This document shows, piece by piece, positions 40,881 through 49,892 of a DNA stretch of 64,000 nt. The stretch spans positions 992,001 through 1,056,000 of the forward strand of contig NZ_JAJNCY010000001.1 in assembly GCF_021026335.1 (NCBI RefSeq). The letters are read 5' to 3'. The translations under genes and the position numbers were made by a program. The first letter of the stretch is position 1, and every line of letters begins with the position of its first letter. Source of the DNA: Rhizobium sp. C1. Lineage in GTDB: Bacteria > Pseudomonadota > Alphaproteobacteria > Rhizobiales > Rhizobiaceae. The notes under the pieces were generated by a model. It saw only the letters and a list, made by a program, of their open reading frames with translations, was not told the DNA's origin and made no database searches.

Positions 40881-41714
40881 ATGGCAAAAGCACCTGCAAA
40901 AATCGACGAAGAGGCCCTCGCAGAGGCCTATAACCGCGCACTCGCGCTCGAGAAAGCCGGCGACCTGGACGCAGCCGAAAAGGCTTACGCGCAGGTTCTG
41001 GCGCTGGACCCGGAAGACCATGGCGGCGCAGCCGTGCGTCTGGCGGCAATCGGTCGCGGCGAGACGCCGATCAAGGCGCCCGATGCCTATGTCGAGACGC
41101 TGTTCGATCAGCATGCGGAAGCCTTCGAGGACATTCTTGTCGACCAGCTCGGCTATTGCGTGCCGATGATGATCCGGCAGAAGCTGCAGGAACTGGGGCT
41201 TGGTCCATTCGACAGCATGCTTGACCTTGGCTGCGGCACCGGCCTCACCGGCGGCGCGATGCGCGATATGGTCAATGGCGAGATCGTCGGTCTGGACCTC
41301 TCCGAAAACATGGTCGAAATCGCCCATGAAAAGGATCTCTACGAAACGCTTTATGTGGCCGAAGGCGTCGACTATCTCGACGACAACGAGGATGGTCCGT
41401 TTGCTCTCGTAACGGCTGCCGATGTGCTGCCCTATATCGGTGCGCTGGAGCCCCTGTTCTTCGGCGTCGCTGAAAATCTGGAAGATGGCGGACTTTTCGT
41501 CTTTTCCTCGGAGACCCGTCCGGAAGCAGAGGTCGGCCCGCTCGGCTACAAGGTCGGCGCGAGCCAGCGCTTTGTCCATTCGCAAGGCTATGTGACGGAG
41601 CGCCTTTCGGCGACCGGCTTCGAGCTTGTGTCGATGACGGATATCAATGTCCGCATGGAAAATGGCGAGCCTTCGCCCGGACATCTTGTGGTGGCACGGT
41701 TGAAGGGCGAGTGA
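40881..41714 (+). CDS. TPR-containing class I SAM methyltransferase
   Basis: 277 residues. Residues about 10-50 form a TPR hairpin (NRALALEKAGDLDAAEKAYA). The methyltransferase domain follows with SAM motif I MLDLGCGTGLTGGAM and acidic loop IVGLDLSENMVEIA. Substrate unknown; TPR-methyltransferases of this type usually act on proteins or small molecules. It lies 50 bp after usg on the same strand and converges with the antiporter gene, only 7 bp away. Confidence 0.85.
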   Translation: MAKAPAKIDEEALAEAYNRALALEKAGDLDAAEKAYAQVLALDPEDHGGAAVRLAAIGRGETPIKAPDAYVETLFDQHAEAFEDILVDQLGYCVPMMIRQKLQELGLGPFDSMLDLGCGTGLTGGAMRDMVNGEIVGLDLSENMVEIAHEKDLYETLYVAEGVDYLDDNEDGPFALVTAADVLPYIGALEPLFFGVAENLEDGGLFVFSSETRPEAEVGPLGYKVGASQRFVHSQGYVTERLSATGFELVSMTDINVRMENGEPSPGHLVVARLKGE

Positions 41715-41721
41715 GCCCGTC

Positions 41722-43500
41722 TCACACCACCGGTCCGGGCTCTGCCATCTCAGAGTGAAGGATCTGGTCGAGACGCTTCAGCATGCCGTTGGCGACCTCG
41801 CGCTCGCCCATGATCACCGTGTCGGCTCCCAGGTTGGTCAGATGCTCGACCTCGGCATCGGAATGGGCGCGGGCAATGACGAGCAGACGGCCGTTCATCT
41901 TCTTGGCGCTTTCCACGATATAGCCCGCCTCAAACGCATCGGGGATGGCCACGACGAGGCTTCGGGCACGCGCGATATTGGCAAGCGATAGAAGGCCGGC
42001 CGAGGCGGCATGGCCTGCAATCGCGTCAATGCCTTCCGCATGCAGGTCGCTGACCAGCGTGTCAGACTCCTCGATGACGACGAAGGGAATCTTCGCCGTC
42101 TTGAGGTTGGCCGCCACGATCCGGCCCACACGCCCATAGCCGACCAGGACGCAGTGTCCGTCGTGCTGGACGGGCGCTCGGGTATCCTCCTCTTCGGTCG
42201 CCTGCTCGACCGGTTCCGCGGGGGCTGCGGTCTCGGTCTGGGGCGTTTTGCGCGCGGCGCGCCGGGCCGCGACATCCTCAAAGCGCGGGCGCAGGCGTTC
42301 GGTCAGGTAGAACATCAGCGGGTTGAGGACGATCGAGATGATCGCGCCCGCGAGAATGAAGTCGCGCCCCTCCTCCGGCAGCAGTTTCAGCCCGACGCCG
42401 AGTTCGGCCAGAATGAAGGAAAACTCGCCGATCTGCGCAAGGCTCGCCGAAATGGTTAGCGCCGTCGAGATACCCTTTCGGAACAGGACCACGATCAGGA
42501 AGGCTGCAGCCGACTTGCCGATGACGATGATGAAGACGGTGGCGAGGATCGCCAGTGGCTCGCGCAGCAGGATTGTCGGATCGAACAGCATGCCGACCGA
42601 GACGAAGAAGAGCACAGAGAACGCGTCGCGCAGCGGCAGGCTTTCGCGCGCGGCACTGTGCGACAGCTCGCTTTCGGACAGAACCATGCCGGCAAAGAAG
42701 GCGCCCAACGCCAGCGACACACCGAAGAGCTGGGACGCCCCGAAGGCGACGCCGAGCGCGATGGCCAGGACGCCAAGGCGGAACAGTTCGCGCGAGCCGG
42801 TATGTGCAATGCGATGGAGAATCGCCGGAATGACCTTGCGTCCGAACACCAACATGACCGCCACGAAGAGCGCCACCTTGAGCAGCGTCAGCCCTATTAA
42901 CCCGCCAATGCCGATATCCATGCCGCTCATTTCGACCAGCGCCACGGCCAGCGGATCGGACAAACGTTCGCCACTGCCCACAGAGGCCACAGCCGGAATG
43001 AGAACGAGCGCCAGAACCATCGCCAGGTCCTCGACAATCAGCCAGCCCACCGCAATGCGTCCCTTTGCGGTCTCCACCATGCGCCGCTCCTGCAGCGCCT
43101 TGAGGAGAACAACCGTGGAGGCCACCGAGAGCGCGAGACCGAAGACAAGGCTGCCGCCTGTCGGCCAGCCCATGAGATAACCCATGCCCCAGCCGAGAAG
43201 CGTGGCGAAGCCGATCTGCACAATCGCTCCCGGCACGGCAATGACCCGCACGGACAAGAGATCCTTCAGTGAAAAGTGCAAACCGACGCCGAACATGAGG
43301 AGAATGACGCCGATTTCGGCAAGCTCTGGCGCAAGGTTCTGATCCGCCACGAAGCCGGGCGTATAGGGGCCGACCAGAATGCCGGCGACGAGGTAGCCCA
43401 CCAGCGGCGGAAGACGGAAGCGATGCGCAATCGCTCCGAGAATAAACGCCAGCACGAAGCCCCCGACCAAGGTTGAAATAAGGGGCGTGGCGTGCGGCAT
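41722..43500 (-). CDS. Kef/YbaL-type monovalent cation:proton antiporter
   Basis: 592 residues. CPA2-family antiporter: about 12 membrane spans in residues 1-395, including VGYLVAGILVGPYTPGFV and the acidic GVGLHFSLKDL region, then a cytoplasmic RCK/TrkA-N domain (from about 440; HCVLVGYGRVGRIVAAN is the nucleotide-binding loop). It resembles E. coli YbaL more than KefC by the short linker. I chose ATG 43500, which has GGAG seven bases upstream; the longer frame to 43611 runs through the start of the divergent XRE gene. Confidence 0.9.
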   Translation of the reverse strand: MPHATPLISTLVGGFVLAFILGAIAHRFRLPPLVGYLVAGILVGPYTPGFVADQNLAPELAEIGVILLMFGVGLHFSLKDLLSVRVIAVPGAIVQIGFATLLGWGMGYLMGWPTGGSLVFGLALSVASTVVLLKALQERRMVETAKGRIAVGWLIVEDLAMVLALVLIPAVASVGSGERLSDPLAVALVEMSGMDIGIGGLIGLTLLKVALFVAVMLVFGRKVIPAILHRIAHTGSRELFRLGVLAIALGVAFGASQLFGVSLALGAFFAGMVLSESELSHSAARESLPLRDAFSVLFFVSVGMLFDPTILLREPLAILATVFIIVIGKSAAAFLIVVLFRKGISTALTISASLAQIGEFSFILAELGVGLKLLPEEGRDFILAGAIISIVLNPLMFYLTERLRPRFEDVAARRAARKTPQTETAAPAEPVEQATEEEDTRAPVQHDGHCVLVGYGRVGRIVAANLKTAKIPFVVIEESDTLVSDLHAEGIDAIAGHAASAGLLSLANIARARSLVVAIPDAFEAGYIVESAKKMNGRLLVIARAHSDAEVEHLTNLGADTVIMGEREVANGMLKRLDQILHSEMAEPGPVV

Positions 43501-43545
43501 GAGCGTCTCCATCTTGGCGGGCGGCTGGAAAAATGATAATTTTGG

Positions 43546-43559
43546 TCTATATCGATAGA
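43546..43559. promoter_or_regulatory. possible operator between the antiporter and XRE genes
   Basis: Inverted repeat TCTAT-ATCG-ATAGA in an AT-rich stretch between divergent starts at 43500 and 43591. A reasonable place for the XRE protein to bind and control itself and/or the antiporter. This is inference only. Confidence 0.3.
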
Positions 43560-43590
43560 TATGGGTATTTCTTGGACATAGTTCAACCAC

Positions 43591-43890
43591 ATGCATGATG
43601 ACGAAAAACACGCGGTCCTAACACCGGAAATGTGCCGTGCCGCGCGGGCATTTCTCGATTGGACGCAGGCAGATCTGGCAGAGCGTGCCGCTGTGTCGCG
43701 TGGCACCGTCAGGGATTACGAAGCCGATGCCCACGCCGTCCACCGCTCGACGCCGACCCTGCTGCGCAAGGCTCTGGAGGACGGCGGCGTGACGCTGGAG
43801 AGCCGTCAGGACGGCGGGCTTGTGCTGGTGCAGGTCAGGCGTGGCGGGGACGGCCACGCCGCCAGAACAACGGATTTCAGCAACACGTAG
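43591..43890 (+). CDS. small XRE-family transcription regulator
   Basis: 99 residues. Helix-turn-helix at about residues 14-66 (MCRAARAFLDWTQADLAERA and SRGTVRDYEAD), followed by a short C-terminal part. This is the common rhizobial single-domain XRE type. Divergent from the antiporter (90 bp) and 84 bp upstream of the unknown membrane protein on the same strand, so it may control either. The ribosome site is weak. Confidence 0.85.
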   Translation: MHDDEKHAVLTPEMCRAARAFLDWTQADLAERAAVSRGTVRDYEADAHAVHRSTPTLLRKALEDGGVTLESRQDGGLVLVQVRRGGDGHAARTTDFSNT

Positions 43891-43974
43891 CTTAAGTTGC
43901 AAAAAATAACATATAAAACTTGAAAATTGCAAATTTTGGCATTAGCCTCCGTGTTAGATATCCGGGGGGCTATC

Positions 43975-45561
43975 ATGTCTGTCTTTGAGCTCGTGTCGCA
44001 GAACGGGACAGTTGCATTCGCGGCGATTCTTCTGGCGTTTGGGGTGCCTTACCTCATTGTCTATGCCTTGCATGAACTCCGGTTCCGCCGGCTACGGCTT
44101 CTAATGGATTACGAGGCGTCCTTTTCCAGCAGCGAACCAGGTGCGTCGCGCGCGACCAGAACCAATCTCGGAAATAATCCGAGCTTCGAATTCGTCAGGT
44201 CGAAATATGTTTCAGACATTGACGACGTAGAATTCGCTCACCTCGCCAAAGGCAAATCGAATGCAGCATCTCGCACCGGCGACGGCACACTCGATGAAAC
44301 TGGCGAGAAAATCGCCATCTTGCTTTTCAGCCGACCCAAGTTCCTGAAGCTCAAAACCAATCGGCGCCTGATGATCATGGCGACCGGCTTCGGAATTCTG
44401 GCGTTTCTGGGCTTTCTATTTGCCCTGAGCTGTCTATCCGGCAGCATCCCGCCTTCGTGTCATTGGGGGCGTTGCATTCGCGTTTTCTTCACCGGAGGCA
44501 CGGGCCTGGCTCCGAACAGGGCTTCCGCGCTCGAGGAGCAAATGCGCACGGTCATGGCGCTGGCGTTTATCGGTGGATATGTGTCCGCCATGCGGGAATT
44601 CCTGCGGCGCATGTCGGTGTTCGACCTGACCGGCTATTCCTTCCTCAAGCAGGCGGTGGAGATATTCGCGTCGGTCGTTTTCGTGGCGTTGCTGTTCCGG
44701 GCCTTTCCTCACCCCGGCAATATGTTGGGAGAGGGCTGCGATTTTCTCGCAGGGAAAATCGCGAGCACGACCTGCGGCAGCACGAACACCGGTGGCAACG
44801 AGAATACAAAGGATACGCTCTCATGGGCGTGGATCGCCATGGCTCCTCTTTTCGGCCTTTTTCCCGAAAGCGCGTCACGCTATCTCTTCATCCGCGCCGG
44901 CTCCTTCATGAACTGGATCAAGAGCGAGGATAACCGGTTTAACGCAATCACACGCTCCGTTCCGCTCGACGTCATCGACGGCATCGACTTCTGGACGCGT
45001 ATCCGGCTTGAGCAGGCCGGCATTTTCGACGTCCAGAATCTGGCGACCTACAACCCGATCATGCTTTACATCGAGACGCCCTACGGGTTCTATCAGGTCT
45101 TTGACTGGATCGCGCAGGCGCAACTCTGCCACATTATCGGGATCGAGAAGTTCCTGCTTTTCCGGGAAATCAATATCAGAACGATCTTCGACCTCGAACG
45201 CGCCATCCGCAGCAAGGACGCACCGGAACAGTTTGACGAGATCGCCGCCGCCATTCTTCTGGCCACGACATCCTCGATGACGGGCGCCGCAACAATTTCA
45301 AAGCTGGCTCCCCTGATTACTGGCGACGACGGCAAGATGAAATCCGGCTCGGTCGAAGAATTCTCGCTCTGGGCGCGAAGCAAGCTGGGCGCCAGCGCTG
45401 ACATCAACACAAAGGCCATGGAACATCTGGCAAACTGGATCAGCGACGACCTGCATGTCCGCAGGCTGAGGTTACTCTGGAAAGATATCTCCAAGAGCCT
45501 GGGGCCGGAGTCGTGGCATCTCGACGACGACAAAGACGGTATGGTGGTGGCTGCGGGCTGA
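43975..45561 (+). CDS. multispan membrane protein of unknown function
   Basis: 528 residues from ATG 43975 (GGGGGGC six bases upstream). I do not recognise the family. Probable spans at about 11-31, 133-155, 190-208, 224-244 and 282-300. The loops hold Cys pairs (SCHWGRC; GCDF...TTCGST) that could form disulfides outside. After the last span comes a soluble C-terminal half in which LDVIDGIDFWTRIRLEQAGI and the segments to about residue 410 look like tandem helix-hairpin-helix or DUF4332-like repeats. The upstream spacer is clearly AT-rich and the gene's codon style looks less GC-biased than its neighbours, hinting at acquisition. Probably linked with the XRE gene before it. Confidence 0.8.
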   Translation: MSVFELVSQNGTVAFAAILLAFGVPYLIVYALHELRFRRLRLLMDYEASFSSSEPGASRATRTNLGNNPSFEFVRSKYVSDIDDVEFAHLAKGKSNAASRTGDGTLDETGEKIAILLFSRPKFLKLKTNRRLMIMATGFGILAFLGFLFALSCLSGSIPPSCHWGRCIRVFFTGGTGLAPNRASALEEQMRTVMALAFIGGYVSAMREFLRRMSVFDLTGYSFLKQAVEIFASVVFVALLFRAFPHPGNMLGEGCDFLAGKIASTTCGSTNTGGNENTKDTLSWAWIAMAPLFGLFPESASRYLFIRAGSFMNWIKSEDNRFNAITRSVPLDVIDGIDFWTRIRLEQAGIFDVQNLATYNPIMLYIETPYGFYQVFDWIAQAQLCHIIGIEKFLLFREINIRTIFDLERAIRSKDAPEQFDEIAAAILLATTSSMTGAATISKLAPLITGDDGKMKSGSVEEFSLWARSKLGASADINTKAMEHLANWISDDLHVRRLRLLWKDISKSLGPESWHLDDDKDGMVVAAG

Positions 45562-45670
45562 AACCGATGCAGACGCTTGAACGGGCACTGCTGCCGGCCG
45601 TTCTGTTATCTTCCCGATACATTTGTCGACCATGGTGCGGCCACCTGCAACCAACCGACAGAGACCCCCC

Positions 45671-46489
45671 ATGTCTGGACTTCCCGTCATCGGCGCAGCG
45701 ATGATGATCGCCGATATTCAAAACCATCTTGCTTTCCTGAAGGACAAGGATCGCGACATCGAGATACAGGACTTCACCAAAGTCGAGATCCTGAACGGAG
45801 ACTGGATGCCCGTTTGCAGGCAGGCTCTGGACGCACTCGGCGACTTCAAGGGGCGGATCGGCATTCACGGCCCGTTCTGGGGCTTCACAATCGCATCGAT
45901 GGACCCGGACGTCCGTACGCTTGTAGCCCGGCGCATGGATCAGGGGCTGAACGCCTGTGCGGAGCTCGGCGCATGCTACATGGTGGTTCACAGCCCCTTC
46001 ACCACCTGGGACTTCAACAATCTGCCGAACTATCCCAATGCCTTTGACAGGGTCGTCGCGCTGACGCACGAAACGCTCGGCGCGGCGGTGCGTCGAGCCG
46101 AAGAGCTCGGCGTGACGCTGGTGCTTGAGAATATCGAAGACAAGGATCCTCATGCGCGTGTGCGCCTTGCCGAGAGCTTCAATTCTCACGCCGTGAAGGT
46201 CTCCATCGATACCGGACATGCGCACTATGCGCACGGTTCGACGGGCGCGCCGCCGGTCGATTACTATGTTCACGCGGCTGGCGGGATGCTTCGCCATGTT
46301 CACCTTCAGGATGCCGATGGCTATGCCGACCGGCACTGGGAGATCGGCAAGGGTTCGATCCACTGGCATGCCGTCTTCGGCGCGCTCGCAGCGCTCGACG
46401 TCCAGCCGCACCTGATGCTGGAACTGCGCGACGTGTCGCGCATCGAAGCGTCGCTGGCCTGGCTCCAGCAGCAAGGGCTTGCTCAGTAA
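45671..46489 (+). CDS. sugar phosphate isomerase/epimerase-like TIM-barrel protein
   Basis: 272 residues. Xylose-isomerase-like (AP endonuclease 2 superfamily) barrel. Visible metal-site segments: RIGIHGPFWGF, YMVVHSPFTTW, LVLENIEDKDP, VSIDTGHAHYA and RHVHLQDADGYADRH. Such proteins isomerise or epimerise sugars or inositol derivatives; substrate unknown. ATG 45671 chosen because the barrel starts with LPVIGAAM; the frame extends 16 codons upstream. It may share a transcript with the reductase 65 bp downstream. Confidence 0.82.
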   Translation: MSGLPVIGAAMMIADIQNHLAFLKDKDRDIEIQDFTKVEILNGDWMPVCRQALDALGDFKGRIGIHGPFWGFTIASMDPDVRTLVARRMDQGLNACAELGACYMVVHSPFTTWDFNNLPNYPNAFDRVVALTHETLGAAVRRAEELGVTLVLENIEDKDPHARVRLAESFNSHAVKVSIDTGHAHYAHGSTGAPPVDYYVHAAGGMLRHVHLQDADGYADRHWEIGKGSIHWHAVFGALAALDVQPHLMLELRDVSRIEASLAWLQQQGLAQ

Positions 46490-46554
46490 TTTGATTTCGG
46501 CCTGCGATGCTCTACAACGGTGCTCACACAAATTGAGCATCGGAGTCGCATCGC

Positions 46555-47424
46555 ATGGCCAAAGTCGCTTTCATCGGTCTCGGTGTCATGGGCTATCCCA
46601 TGGCCGGCCATCTCAAGGTCAGGGGCGGGCACGACGTGTCCGTCTATAATCGCACTTTCGCCAAGGCGGAGAAATGGGCGGCCGAGTTTGGAGGTGCGGC
46701 ATTTCGCACGCCGGCAGATGCCGCCCGCGATGCCGATTTCGTCTTTACCTGCGTCGGCAATGACGATGATCTCCGCTCGGTGACATTGGGCGAGAACGGC
46801 TGTGTTTCGCGCATGAATGCCGGCGCGACCCTCATCGACAACACGACCGCATCGGCAGAAGTCGCGCGCGAGCTGGAAGCGGCCTGCCTCGACAAGGGGC
46901 TGGGCTTCATCGACGCTCCGGTGTCCGGCGGCCAGGCTGGCGCGGAGAATGGCGTGCTCACCGTCATGTGCGGCGGCGACGAGGCGACATTCGAAAAGGC
47001 GAAGCCGGTGATTTCGGCCTATGCGCGGATGGTCGGGCTGATGGGGCCTGCCGGCGCCGGGCAGCTCACGAAGATGATCAACCAGATCTGCATTGCAGGT
47101 GTCGTTCAGGGGCTTGCAGAGGGCATCCATTTCGGCAAGCGCGCCGGCCTCGACATCGAAAAGGTCATCGAGGTCATCTCCAAGGGTGCCGCCGGCTCCT
47201 GGCAGATGGAGAACCGCTTCAAGACGATGAACGAAGGCCGCTACGATTTCGGCTTCGCCATCGACTGGATGCGCAAGGACCTTGGGATCGTCCTGTCCGA
47301 GGCGCGCCGCAACGGCGCAAAGCTGCCCATCACCGCGCTGGTCGATCAGTTCTACGGCGATGTTCAAGCCATGGGTGGTCATCGCTGGGACACGTCCTCG
47401 CTGCTGGCGCGGCTGGAAAAATGA
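46555..47424 (+). CDS. 3-hydroxyisobutyrate dehydrogenase-family reductase
   Basis: 289 residues. beta-hydroxyacid dehydrogenase fold: NAD(P)-binding FIGLGVMGYPMAGHL near residue 5, substrate-binding signature DAPVSGGQAGAENG, and catalytic Lys in GAGQLTKMINQI. The family includes 3-hydroxyisobutyrate dehydrogenase, tartronate semialdehyde reductase and glyoxylate/succinic semialdehyde reductases; sequence reading alone cannot choose. Ribosome site ATCGGAGTCGC. The stop overlaps the next gene by 4 bp. Confidence 0.88.
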   Translation: MAKVAFIGLGVMGYPMAGHLKVRGGHDVSVYNRTFAKAEKWAAEFGGAAFRTPADAARDADFVFTCVGNDDDLRSVTLGENGCVSRMNAGATLIDNTTASAEVARELEAACLDKGLGFIDAPVSGGQAGAENGVLTVMCGGDEATFEKAKPVISAYARMVGLMGPAGAGQLTKMINQICIAGVVQGLAEGIHFGKRAGLDIEKVIEVISKGAAGSWQMENRFKTMNEGRYDFGFAIDWMRKDLGIVLSEARRNGAKLPITALVDQFYGDVQAMGGHRWDTSSLLARLEK

Positions 47425-47810
47425 CCCGGCACCCTGCGCTGCGGTCCGGCCTGCTGGGCGTCGCCTTGATGGCTTGCGCGGCGGACGCCGCGGCGTCCGG
47501 CATTGATCTGGCGGACCGGCTGACCCGTGAGGTCAGCGCAGCGATGGCGCGTTGCTTCGAGGCTCCCAGGGACTATGCGCCGCCCTACCCCGCGGTTTCT
47601 CTGCTGTTGAACTTTCGCCCGGATGGCAATCTCGACGGACCGCCGCAACTGAGCGATCCGCCGGGCGGCGATCTCAAACGCTCGGCCACGGTTGCTGCGG
47701 TTCTGGTAGCGGCGAGCCGATGTGCGCGGATCGACAACGCGACGCAATATCGCCAGGACTATCCGGCCTGGAAATCGCTGCGTCTCGTGTTTCGCCCGGG
47801 AAAAGACTGA
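47421..47810 (+). CDS. small secreted protein with TolA/TonB C-terminal-like fold
   Basis: 129 residues. ATG 47421 overlaps the preceding reductase stop (ATGA). A signal peptide (about residues 1-25, cleavage after ADAAAS) is followed by a domain with SLLLNFRPDGNLDGPPQL, two Cys residues and the ending YPAWKSLRLVFRPGKD. This resembles the TolA/TonB C-terminal domain seen in small rhizobial periplasmic proteins. Function unknown. The longer open frame reaching back to 46968 is the shadow of the reductase and is not used. Confidence 0.7.
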   Translation: MTRHPALRSGLLGVALMACAADAAASGIDLADRLTREVSAAMARCFEAPRDYAPPYPAVSLLLNFRPDGNLDGPPQLSDPPGGDLKRSATVAAVLVAASRCARIDNATQYRQDYPAWKSLRLVFRPGKD

Positions 47811-47836
47811 CGAACCGGCTCCCTTTGTGCTATTTT

Positions 47837-49666
47837 CTAACGCAACGACGCGTGATCGAGCCGATAGACATGCAAGCGCGTAGCACCTTTGACGGGAATG
47901 GGCTCCAAGCCCGGCCAAGGCTTGCCATCAGCCATTGCCTCGAAAAGAGTGCCCGGCGGCGGCGTGAACAATTTGCGGGTCTCCTCTACGTAAGCGCAGA
48001 ATGCGATGTAATCAAAAGGAGCAAGCGCCTTCTTTCTGGCCTCAGCATCGCTGCCGTAGAATGCCTCAAGCATCTTCCTGATGCCGGGGGCAGCCCGGTG
48101 ATAGCTGATATTCGATACTTGAATCGAACGCGCATCCTCCTCGAGCGCCGCCAGCCCGATACGGGAAGACGTCATGTAGCGCCCGGGTGGCAGCCCCGGT
48201 AACAGCCGGTAGTCGCTGACCGGACACTTGTCATAGATCAGAAAATCGACTGGAGCATATTGATCCGGTTCTACATTGGTCGGCATAAGATGTGAAACGG
48301 AGACATAGGCCGCTGAAAAAACTGCAAAACCAGCGGCAAACACCCCCATATAGAGCTTCTGCCGGCTGACGGAGCCGGCGCTGAACTCGGCGATGAGCGC
48401 AGGCACGAACAGAGCAAGCGTGGCGGCCGGAAAGCGTATGAAACGCAAGGCGTAGAAATCGGCCAGAAAACTGCACAATCCCACTGCGAACACGACGAGA
48501 GCGAACGGCCGGCCGGATCGGGCTAGCCGGATTGAATAAAGGGCCGAAAAAATCACGATGCAGGTCTGCTCGACGATCATCATCAGGATCGTCATGTCTC
48601 CATTCCTGACGGCATAGAGAATGCTGTGTTCCTGCGTCACATGCTCCAGCCACATTTCGCGCGACAGCGGGTCGATCATCGAATAGGGCCCGGCCAGCAA
48701 GGATGGCCACAGATAGATAACGCCGGATAGGACAAGCAAACCGGAGACAGTGAGTCCAGTCAGGCGAATGAACGGCCCCCGGTTCTCGCGGCATAGGTAT
48801 GTCATCGCGAACGAGACGATGCCGAAGCCGAAAACGGCGACATTATACGGCAAGGAGAATATGTCGCTCTCGACATTCAGCAAGACGGACGGCCCCGCAA
48901 GAGCAAGCGTGAGCAACGGTGAAGACAGTGCGACGATAAGAGAATAGGCTCTGAAAACCGGAACCGAGCCCGGCGCCCTGGCAATCCAAAGAAGGCCGAG
49001 CGCCGCCCAGAAGGCCGCAATCAGCGGCAGAGTTTCAAGCCCGATCCTTAGGGATACGGCGACGGCCACGCCAGCAAGCGCGCCACCACCAAACGACCAG
49101 ACTGACACTCCGGCCAACATCGCGGACAATGCCAGGAGCTGCATGTTGTGATGGTCGATGCGCAGCGGCGCGAACTCCAGGACCGCATAGGTCATCAAAA
49201 GGACTGCTGCCAGCAGGGCGAAGAATCTGGCGCGCGCGCCATCGGGTAACAAGCGCGCCATGACATAGCTGGAAGAGCCAGCGAAGCCGACGGCCATTAC
49301 CGGCGGCCAGATCGTATAGGCAGCCTTCAGAGCGTCGGCAGGCAACATTAACCGCTCCATCACCAGCGCTATGAGGAAATAAGGAAGATCGACAATCCGC
49401 GACCACGGCGAAATGTAGGTCTCTGGCATGGCGACGCCGTTTATCGCCAAATCGTAGAAGCCCTTGCCGTCAAACCATTGCCGGATCTGGACCGCTCTGA
49501 GAAGGTCATCGACATCCTGCAGATACGGCACGCCATCGATAGCATCAAAAGCAATCGAAAGTAGCATCAGCGTTGCGACAACAGCGAATGTCTTCCAGAT
49601 TACCGCACGCTTCGAAACGATCGCTTCGGAAGCCGATTTTTCAATCACGTCAGCGTTCAAGTCCAT
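47837..49666 (-). CDS. GT-C-like multispan membrane protein
   Basis: 609 residues from ATG 49666; an ATG at 49687 is possible but lacks a ribosome site. About 11 or 12 membrane spans occupy residues 25-430, followed by a soluble C-terminal domain of about 150 residues. An acidic motif DVDDLLRAVQIRQW in the first external loop and SPWSRIVDLPYFL just after resemble GT-C glycosyltransferases that use lipid-linked sugars (PMT/STT3-type). No donor or acceptor can be named, and there are no other glycan genes beside it. It converges with the secreted protein gene and is slightly less GC-rich than its surroundings. Confidence 0.7.
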   Translation of the reverse strand: MDLNADVIEKSASEAIVSKRAVIWKTFAVVATLMLLSIAFDAIDGVPYLQDVDDLLRAVQIRQWFDGKGFYDLAINGVAMPETYISPWSRIVDLPYFLIALVMERLMLPADALKAAYTIWPPVMAVGFAGSSSYVMARLLPDGARARFFALLAAVLLMTYAVLEFAPLRIDHHNMQLLALSAMLAGVSVWSFGGGALAGVAVAVSLRIGLETLPLIAAFWAALGLLWIARAPGSVPVFRAYSLIVALSSPLLTLALAGPSVLLNVESDIFSLPYNVAVFGFGIVSFAMTYLCRENRGPFIRLTGLTVSGLLVLSGVIYLWPSLLAGPYSMIDPLSREMWLEHVTQEHSILYAVRNGDMTILMMIVEQTCIVIFSALYSIRLARSGRPFALVVFAVGLCSFLADFYALRFIRFPAATLALFVPALIAEFSAGSVSRQKLYMGVFAAGFAVFSAAYVSVSHLMPTNVEPDQYAPVDFLIYDKCPVSDYRLLPGLPPGRYMTSSRIGLAALEEDARSIQVSNISYHRAAPGIRKMLEAFYGSDAEARKKALAPFDYIAFCAYVEETRKLFTPPPGTLFEAMADGKPWPGLEPIPVKGATRLHVYRLDHASLR

Positions 49667-49849
49667 GTGTTCCGGGATTCTGATCATCAGGCGCGTTTAA
49701 AATCGGCGGAGCGGCCTGCCCTGAGCCGGCCTCGCCTTGGAGCGAGATCGTTTGACCTGAAACATTCCGACGCAAAGTGCCGCATAAGCCTTAACATCGG
49801 GTTACAACCCGAAATAAGCAGGCTTGCGCCGCTCCCATAATGACTGTAT

Positions 49850-49867
49850 GTAATATTATAACATTAC
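49850..49867. promoter_or_regulatory. Zur box (zinc uptake regulator operator)
   Basis: GTAATATTATAACATTAC, an 18-bp palindrome with a single mismatched pair, 25 bp before the start of the COG0523 GTPase gene. Its form fits alphaproteobacterial Zur operators. It overlaps the likely promoter, so Zur with zinc would repress the gene. Confidence 0.8.
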
Positions 49868-49892
49868 TAAGCCAGCCACCATTGAGGTTCTC

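Noticed and set aside
46968-47810. 280-codon frame that would extend the secreted protein upstream
   Set aside because: The upstream 151 codons overlap the reductase in another frame and are Arg-rich; the signal peptide starts at the ATG at 47421.
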